A stretch of DNA of 46,492 nt, taken from positions 1 through 46,492 of the forward strand of contig QZKF01000002.1 of the NCBI GenBank assembly GCA_003599455.1, in the 5' to 3' direction. Position 1 is the stretch's first letter. Each line of letters begins with the position of its first letter. Under the pieces are notes generated by a model that was given only the letters and a program-made list of their open reading frames with translations, was not told where the DNA came from and made no database searches. A program made the translations under genes and the position numbers. Below, one piece after another: positions 41,619-46,492 of the stretch. This DNA comes from Comamonadaceae bacterium (GTDB taxonomy: Bacteria > Pseudomonadota > Gammaproteobacteria > Burkholderiales > Burkholderiaceae_C).

Positions 41619-42800
41619 ATGCGCTACCTCGTGAAGTCGCTGCAGCCCGACATGTCCATGGTCGTCAGCACCATCGACGCGGCCACCGGTGACGATGCGC
41701 GCCGGCAGGTGCACGCGCTGGGGCATGCGGTGGTGTCGGTGTCGCGCGAGCGTGGCCTGCGCACGGGTGGCGCTGGCGCGGTGTTCCCGCTGTTGCTGTT
41801 CAGCCAGGAATTGCTGTCGCTGCTGAGTTCGGGCGTGAGCATCGTCGAGGCGGTGGAGACCCTGGCCGAGAAGGAATCGCGCGTGCCGGTGCGCGATGTG
41901 CTGCAGCGGGTGCTGCTGAGCCTGCGCGAGGGCCACACCTTCTCCAGCGCGCTGCAGGCCATGCCGCAGACCTTTCCGCCCCTGTACGTGGCCACGGTGC
42001 GCGCCAGCGAGCGCACCAGCAACCTGGGCGAGGCGCTGGGCCGCTACATCGCCTACGGCACGCAACTCGAAGCGCTGCGCGGCAAGCTGGTGAGCGCGGC
42101 CATCTACCCGGCCATGCTCATCGGCGTGAGCAGCCTGGTGATCCTGTTCCTCATGGGCTATGTGGTGCCGCGCTTTTCGCACATCTACGAAGACATGGGC
42201 GACGAGCTGCCCTTCATGTCGCGGCTGATGCTGCAGTGGGGCCAGGCGGTCGAGCAGTACTGGCCCGTGCTGCTCGGCGCCATGGTGCTGCTGGTGGTGG
42301 TGCTGGCCTCGGGCGGCGGCCGCTGGCTGGCCCGGCACCTGATGGGGCAGCTCTGGCGCATTCCGGCGGTCGGTGAGCGCATGCGGGTGTTCCAGCTCGC
42401 GCGCCTGTACCGCACGCTGGGCATGCTGCTGCGCGGCGGCATTGCCATCGTGCCCGCGCTGGACATGGTGCATGGCCTGCTGTCGCCCGCACTGCAGCCG
42501 CGCCTGCGCGAGGCCACCCACCGCATCCGCGAGGGGCAGCCCATGTCGCACGCCTTCGAGGCACAGGGCTTGAGCACCGCTGTCTCGCTGCGCATGCTGC
42601 GCGTGGGCGAGCGCACCGGCAACATGGGCGAGATGATGGACCGCGCTGCGGCCTTCCACGACGAAGAACTGGCGCGCTGGGCCGAATGGGCCACGCGCCT
42701 GCTCGGGCCGGCGCTGATGCTGATCATGGGCCTGGTGATCGGCGCCATCGTGGTGCTGATGTACCTGCCGATCTTCCAGCTGGCGGAGAGCGTGCAATGA
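41619..42800 (+). CDS. gspF: Type II secretion inner-membrane platform protein GspF
   Basis: This 393-residue protein has two GspF domains. The first (residues ~55-200) ends in a helix 'YPAMLIGVSSLVILFLMGYVVP', and the second (~250-390) follows the helix 'YWPVLLGAMVLLVVVLASG' and ends with 'LMLIMGLVIGAIVVLMYLPIF'. 'LSSGVSIVEAVETLAEKE' and 'VGERTGNMGEMMDRAA' are conserved in the family. GspF connects the ATPase to the pseudopilus. The gspG stop overlaps a GTG at 41613, an alternative start two codons upstream of ATG 41619. Confidence 0.93.
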   Translation: MRYLVKSLQPDMSMVVSTIDAATGDDARRQVHALGHAVVSVSRERGLRTGGAGAVFPLLLFSQELLSLLSSGVSIVEAVETLAEKESRVPVRDVLQRVLLSLREGHTFSSALQAMPQTFPPLYVATVRASERTSNLGEALGRYIAYGTQLEALRGKLVSAAIYPAMLIGVSSLVILFLMGYVVPRFSHIYEDMGDELPFMSRLMLQWGQAVEQYWPVLLGAMVLLVVVLASGGGRWLARHLMGQLWRIPAVGERMRVFQLARLYRTLGMLLRGGIAIVPALDMVHGLLSPALQPRLREATHRIREGQPMSHAFEAQGLSTAVSLRMLRVGERTGNMGEMMDRAAAFHDEELARWAEWATRLLGPALMLIMGLVIGAIVVLMYLPIFQLAESVQ

Positions 42801-44479
42801 ACGCGCCGCGCGAACTGCAGCACCTGGCGCGCGCGTTCTCGGCCGCCGAGCTGCACGGTGCGCGCGACGCCGCGCGCACCCCGGGCGCGGGCCTGGCCGA
42901 CTGGATCGAGGCCCAGGATCGTGCCCTGGGCGATCCCCTCGTGCGACTGGCCAGCAGCGCGCAGCTGCAGGCCATGGGCATGGACGACCTGCATGCGCTG
43001 TCGCCCGCCTTCGACCTGCTGCCGTATGGCGAGGCCGTGCAGCGCGGTTGCCTGCTCATGCACGACGAGGGCGGTCGTTTGCTGCTGGTGATCGCCGACC
43101 CGTTCAACACCGACCTGCTGAGCTGGGCCGAGGAGCGCGTGCGCCAGCCCAAGCAGGTGCGCCTGGCCCATCGCGGCGACATCGAGGCCTACCTGGCCCG
43201 CCACGAGGACAGCCTGCGCGCCATGGACAGCCTGGCGCCGATGCAGCAGGCCAGCGCCACCGGCGCCAGCGGCCTCGAAGACATCTCGCTCAAGAGCATC
43301 AGCGAAGACGCCAGCCCGGTGGTGCGCCTGGTCAATTCCACGCTGTACGACGCGCTCAAGGCCGGCGCGAGCGACATTCACCTGGAGACCGCGGGCGGCG
43401 GCATCTACATCAAGTACCGCATCGACGGCGTGCTTGCCAGCGTGGGCGGCATCCACGGCAGCGAGAACGCCGAGCAGGTGATCTCGCGCATCAAGGTGAT
43501 GGCCGAGCTCGACATCGCCGAGCGCCGCGTGCCACAGGACGGCCGTTTCAAGGTGGCCGCGTTCGGGCGCGACATCGACATCCGCGTGTCCATCATGCCC
43601 AGCATCCATGGCGAAGACGCGGTGCTGCGCGTGCTCGACAAGGAGCGCCTGTCCGACCAGGTCTCGGGCCTGCGTCTGGAGGCGCTCGGTTTCGACGCCG
43701 GCACCATGCGCTCGCTGCGCGCGCTCTGCTCGGAGCCCTACGGCATGCTGCTGGCCACCGGGCCCACCGGCAGCGGCAAGACCACCACGCTGTACGCCGC
43801 GATCAACGAGATCAACCACGGCCACGACAAGATCGTGACCATCGAGGATCCGGTCGAATACCAGCTGGCCGGCGTGCTGCAGATACCGGTGAACGAGAAG
43901 AAGGGCCTCACCTTCGCGCGCGGCCTGCGCTCCATCCTGCGGCACGACCCGGACAAGATCATGGTGGGCGAGATCCGCGACGGCGAGACCGCGCAGATCG
44001 CCGTGCAGGCCGCTCTCACCGGCCACCTGGTGCTCACCACCGTGCATGCCAACAACGTGTTCGACGTGCTCGGCCGCTTCACCCACATGGGCGTGGACCC
44101 GTACAGCCTGGTGGCCGCGCTCAACGGCATCGTCGCGCAGCGCCTGGTGCGCGTGAACTGCCCCGACTGCGCGGTGGACGACACGCCTTCGGCCGAACTG
44201 CTGGCCGACAGTGGCCTGCACGACACCAGCGGTTTTCACTTTCGCGCCGGCCGTGGCTGCGCCAGCTGCCGTGGCACCGGCTTCAAGGGCCGCAAGGCGG
44301 TGGCCGAGGTGCTGCTGCTCGACGACGAGCTGCGCGAAATGATCGTGACGCGCGAGCCGGTGCGCCGCATCAAGGAAGTGGCGCACCGCAAGGGCACGCG
44401 CGTGCTGCGCGACGTCGGCCTGGACCTGGTGCGCCAGGGAGAAACCACTTTGCAGGAGCTCAACCGTGTGGTTCGCTGA
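42797..44479 (+). CDS. gspE: Type II secretion ATPase GspE
   Basis: This 560-residue cytoplasmic ATPase powers the pseudopilus. It has an N-terminal MshEN-like region (residues 20-135), Walker A 'GPTGSGKTTTLYA' at about 321-333, the Asp box 'VTIEDPVEYQL', Walker B 'IMVGEIRDGETAQIAVQAALTGHLVL' near 390, and a zinc-binding domain with C-x2-C pairs 'CPDC' (~454) and 'CASC' (~493). The start ATG 42797 overlaps the gspF stop by four bases. The zinc domain is typical of GspE rather than of PilB. The 3' end overlaps the next gene by 14 bases. Confidence 0.95.
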   Translation: MNAPRELQHLARAFSAAELHGARDAARTPGAGLADWIEAQDRALGDPLVRLASSAQLQAMGMDDLHALSPAFDLLPYGEAVQRGCLLMHDEGGRLLLVIADPFNTDLLSWAEERVRQPKQVRLAHRGDIEAYLARHEDSLRAMDSLAPMQQASATGASGLEDISLKSISEDASPVVRLVNSTLYDALKAGASDIHLETAGGGIYIKYRIDGVLASVGGIHGSENAEQVISRIKVMAELDIAERRVPQDGRFKVAAFGRDIDIRVSIMPSIHGEDAVLRVLDKERLSDQVSGLRLEALGFDAGTMRSLRALCSEPYGMLLATGPTGSGKTTTLYAAINEINHGHDKIVTIEDPVEYQLAGVLQIPVNEKKGLTFARGLRSILRHDPDKIMVGEIRDGETAQIAVQAALTGHLVLTTVHANNVFDVLGRFTHMGVDPYSLVAALNGIVAQRLVRVNCPDCAVDDTPSAELLADSGLHDTSGFHFRAGRGCASCRGTGFKGRKAVAEVLLLDDELREMIVTREPVRRIKEVAHRKGTRVLRDVGLDLVRQGETTLQELNRVVR

Positions 44480-45293
44480 ACAACCTCTGTTGCGTGTGGC
44501 TCTGCTGGAAGACCATCTGGTGATTGCCCGCCCGCGCGCGCGCGGCGCGTCCGGCGGCGCACCGCTGCAGGTGCTCGACCTGGCCGCGCCCACCGCGGGT
44601 GCGCCGATGTGGCAGCCGGCGATGGACGCCCTGGCCACATGGCTGCGCGAGCAGGGCCTGCAGCGCGCGCACCTGCATGTGTACCTCAGCGCCCACTTCG
44701 TGCGCTGGCAGCTTCTCGAGTGGCAGCCCCGCCTGACCCAGCCGCAGGAGCTCGATGCCTACGTGCAGCTGCGCTTTCGCGCTACCTTCGGCGCACCCGC
44801 CGAACAGTGGCGCGTGGTGCACGCCGAGCCGCAACCCGGGCGGGTGCTGCCCAGCTGCGCCATCGACGAGGCCCTGATCGCCGCCTTGCAGGAGTTGCAG
44901 ACGATAGGTCATTCGCGGGTGGTGCATGCCACGCCGTATTTCTCCGCCGCCTTCGATCGCTGGCGCTCGCGGCTGGACCGCCAGGCCGCGTGGTTCGGCG
45001 CCGCCGAGCCGGGCAGCCTGACGCTGGGCCTGTTGCACCGGGGTGTCTGGCGCGGGCTGCGCGCGGCGCGCCACCACGGCCAGGGCGATGCCGGCTGGCG
45101 CAGCGTGCTGCCAGCGCTGCAGGCCCAGATCGGCCTGGCCAGCGGGCTCGACCTGCAGCCGGCGCCGCCGCTGTTCCTGGCGGGCTGTGGCGCCGCGCCC
45201 GGTGGCCGTGCCGAGCCCGGCCTGGTCTGGCTGCAGCCCGAGGGCGGGCGCGAGCCCGCGCAAGGCCTCGCGCGCATGGCGTGGGGGGTCTGA
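44466..45293 (+). CDS. PilM/GspL-like cytoplasmic protein
   Basis: This 275-residue protein starts at a GTG (44466) that overlaps the gspE end by 14 bases. It has no membrane helix. 'FAEQPLLRVALLEDHLVIA' at the N terminus and 'RWQLLEWQPRLTQPQELDAYV' near residues 78-98 suggest the actin-like fold of PilM or of the cytoplasmic domain of GspL, but the match is weak. Its place just before a PilN-like gene supports the idea of a GspL split into two proteins. It should link the ATPase to the inner-membrane platform. Family assignment comes mostly from gene order. Confidence 0.7.
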   Translation: MWFAEQPLLRVALLEDHLVIARPRARGASGGAPLQVLDLAAPTAGAPMWQPAMDALATWLREQGLQRAHLHVYLSAHFVRWQLLEWQPRLTQPQELDAYVQLRFRATFGAPAEQWRVVHAEPQPGRVLPSCAIDEALIAALQELQTIGHSRVVHATPYFSAAFDRWRSRLDRQAAWFGAAEPGSLTLGLLHRGVWRGLRAARHHGQGDAGWRSVLPALQAQIGLASGLDLQPAPPLFLAGCGAAPGGRAEPGLVWLQPEGGREPAQGLARMAWGV

Positions 45294-45296
45294 GTC

Positions 45297-45818
45297 ATGC
45301 ATCCCCTGCGCATCGATTTTCTCCAGCGCCGCCGGCCCGCATCCCTGCTGGGCTGGGCGCTCATGCTGGCGGGCGCCACCGGCATGTCGGTCGCCGCGTG
45401 GGACTACAGCCAGGCGCAGGACGAGTTGCGCGCCGCGCTGGACCGCGCCGAGCGCCAGGACCGGGGCAGCAAGGTGCAGCGCGTGAGCAGCGCGCCGGCC
45501 GTGGCGCCGGCCCTGGCCCAGGCTGCCGCGCGCGCGGGTGCCGCGCTGTCGCTGCCGTGGGGGCGCCTGCTGCGCGAACTCGAAACCCAGGCCGACCCGC
45601 AGGTGGCCCTGCTCGGCGTGGAGGCGCAGGGCGCCACGCGCACGCTGCGCGTCACCGGCGAAGCCCGCGGCATGACCGAGGTGGTCGGCTACGTGGAGCG
45701 CCTGCGCACCTCGCCCATGGCGTTGTCCGTGGTGCTCGGCACGCACGAGCTGCGCAGCGTCGAAGGCATCGAGGTGATCCGCTTCACGGTCGATGTGGAC
45801 TGGGGAGCACCCCTGTGA
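45297..45818 (+). CDS. PilN/GspL-C-like inner-membrane assembly protein
   Basis: This 173-residue protein has a short cytoplasmic N terminus ('PLRIDFLQRRRP', as in PilN), one hydrophobic helix (residues ~17-36), a coiled-coil segment and a C-terminal ferredoxin-like domain ('VALLGVEAQGATRTLRVTGEARG'). The pattern matches PilN and the periplasmic part of GspL. Together with the preceding gene it would make a two-part equivalent of GspL. It starts three bases after that gene and overlaps the next as GTGA (45815-45818). Confidence 0.78.
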   Translation: MHPLRIDFLQRRRPASLLGWALMLAGATGMSVAAWDYSQAQDELRAALDRAERQDRGSKVQRVSSAPAVAPALAQAAARAGAALSLPWGRLLRELETQADPQVALLGVEAQGATRTLRVTGEARGMTEVVGYVERLRTSPMALSVVLGTHELRSVEGIEVIRFTVDVDWGAPL

Positions 45819-46354
45819 AGCCTTCGCCCTGGACCCACCTGCGTTTTGCCCTGCACCGGCACGGCTGGCCCGCGCTGCTGGGGCTGCTGCTCATGGCGCT
45901 GGCCTGGCCGCTGGCGCACTGGGGTGCCGATGGCGCGCGCGCGCAGGCCGAGGCGGCGCGCATGGCGCAGGCCGCGCAGCGCGAGCAGCTGGCACGCCAA
46001 CCCGATCCCGGTGCCGACCAGGCCAGCCGCCTGGCCGAGTTCCAGCGCCAGTTGCCCGACGCCGCCGCCGCGCTCGAAGCGGTGCAGGTGATCCACCGCA
46101 GCGCGGCCGAGCACGGCGTGGCGCTGGCCACCGGCGAATACCGCCTGCTGCGCGAGGGGGGCACGCGCCTGCAGCGCTACCAGATCACGCTGCCGGCCGA
46201 TGGCGCCTACCCGGCGCTGCGCGCCTGGATGGCCGACGTGCTCAACACCCTGCCCACCATCGCGCTCGACGAGCTCAGCCTGTCGCGCGATGCGGTGGGC
46301 GCCACGCAGGTCGAGGCGCGGGTGCGCTGGTCGTTTTACCTGAGGGCCCCCTGA
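45815..46354 (+). CDS. PilO/GspM-like inner-membrane assembly protein
   Basis: This 179-residue protein begins at a GTG overlapping the previous stop (GTGA). It has one hydrophobic helix (residues ~19-38, 'WPALLGLLLMALAWPLAHWG'), an Ala/Gln/Arg-rich coiled coil ('QAEAARMAQAAQREQLARQ') and a C-terminal ferredoxin-like domain ('GEYRLLREGGTRLQRYQITLP'). This is the layout of PilO and GspM, partners of PilN/GspL in the inner-membrane platform. The function is inferred from layout and position. It shares one base with the next gene (TGATG). Confidence 0.78.
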   Translation: MKPSPWTHLRFALHRHGWPALLGLLLMALAWPLAHWGADGARAQAEAARMAQAAQREQLARQPDPGADQASRLAEFQRQLPDAAAALEAVQVIHRSAAEHGVALATGEYRLLREGGTRLQRYQITLPADGAYPALRAWMADVLNTLPTIALDELSLSRDAVGATQVEARVRWSFYLRAP

Positions 46355-46492
46355 TGGCCAGCACCCGGTCAATGGGCCTGGCAGGGGGGCTGGCCCTCAC
46401 ACTCGCGGCCGTCTGGTACGCCGCGGGCCTGGAGGAGGCCGACACCGAACTGCTGGCCGACCCTGCGCCGCGCGAGGCCGCGCCGCGCCGCG
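46354..46492 (+). CDS. Secretion-system gene, 5' end only (cut by the window)
   Basis: ATG 46354 overlaps the last base of the PilO-like stop. Forty-six codons are visible: a hydrophobic stretch 'GLAGGLALTLAAVWYAAGL' near residues 8-26 and then a Pro/Ala/Arg-rich acidic linker. One N-terminal helix plus a low-complexity linker in this place suggests a GspC- or PilP-like protein, but too little is visible to name it. Confidence 0.6.
   Translation, partial: MASTRSMGLAGGLALTLAAVWYAAGLEEADTELLADPAPREAAPRR

Noticed and set aside
42185..44638. Long minus-strand frame opposite gspF/gspE
   Set aside because: Shadow frame; gspF and gspE motifs are intact on the + strand.
1..46492. tRNA, rRNA, CRISPR, insertion sequences or phage genes
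   Set aside because: No cloverleaf-like segment, repeat-spacer pattern, transposase motif or integrase was recognised when reading both strands.

Overview
The window is about 46.5 kb of very GC-rich, gene-dense DNA from a bacterial chromosome. Features that point to a betaproteobacterium of the order Burkholderiales (Comamonadaceae-like, for example a Hydrogenophaga relative) are the exosortase-B type exopolysaccharide locus (EpsD-EpsE-EpsF-EpsG-XrtB-EpsI), the PEP-CTERM proteins, the NodT/RND efflux genes, and a type II secretion-like set with separate PilM/PilN/PilO-like proteins. The taxonomic placement is inference; no rRNA, tRNA, insertion sequence, phage gene or CRISPR array was seen.

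Region 1 (1-7521, + strand) is an efflux operon: the 3' end of an outer-membrane factor, a lipoprotein adaptor, an RND permease, an MgtC-like membrane protein, a patatin-like lipoprotein and a TetR regulator. It is followed by a 23-bp palindrome. Region 2 (7522-14657, +) holds a small doubtful gene, then two large secreted enzymes, an ExeM/NucH-type nuclease and a 5'-nucleotidase-type phosphatase. Both carry an N-terminal Sec signal and a related C-terminal RTX module. A PEP-CTERM protein follows. Region 3 (14664-16398) has a second PEP-CTERM protein (DUF4114-like, - strand) divergent from a secreted trypsin-like protease (+).

Region 4 (16359-40149, nearly all - strand) is a large exopolysaccharide cluster, read from right to left: pstS, epsD, epsE, epsF, epsG, a VanZ-like gene on the opposite strand, xrtB, epsI, gmd, fcl, an SGNH-fold protein, a CgeB-like glycosyltransferase, a Wzx-like flippase, a GT4, a Wzy-like polymerase, two GT4s, a WcaF-like acetyltransferase, a GT2, a WcaI-like GT4, another GT4, a methyltransferase and a GT-C-like membrane protein. 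Thirteen of these junctions are 4-base ATGA or GTGA overlaps, so the cluster is strongly coupled translationally. GDP-fucose synthesis (gmd, fcl), assembly (GTs), acetylation (wcaF), flipping, polymerisation, length control (epsF/epsG) and export (epsE) are present. The initiating sugar-phosphate transferase and the GDP-mannose-forming enzymes are not in the window.

Region 5 (40150-46492): phoB, divergent from pstS, with two oppositely oriented Pho-box-like sites between them; then gspG-gspF-gspE and PilM-, PilN- and PilO-like genes, with a final gene cut by the window edge.

The most interesting idea is that phosphate starvation links the window together. A lone pstS with a Pho-box-like site heads the exopolysaccharide cluster, and secreted nuclease and nucleotidase genes lie just beyond the other end. 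Together they could turn extracellular DNA into phosphate inside a PEP-CTERM/exopolysaccharide matrix. This is inference from gene content and sites read by eye.
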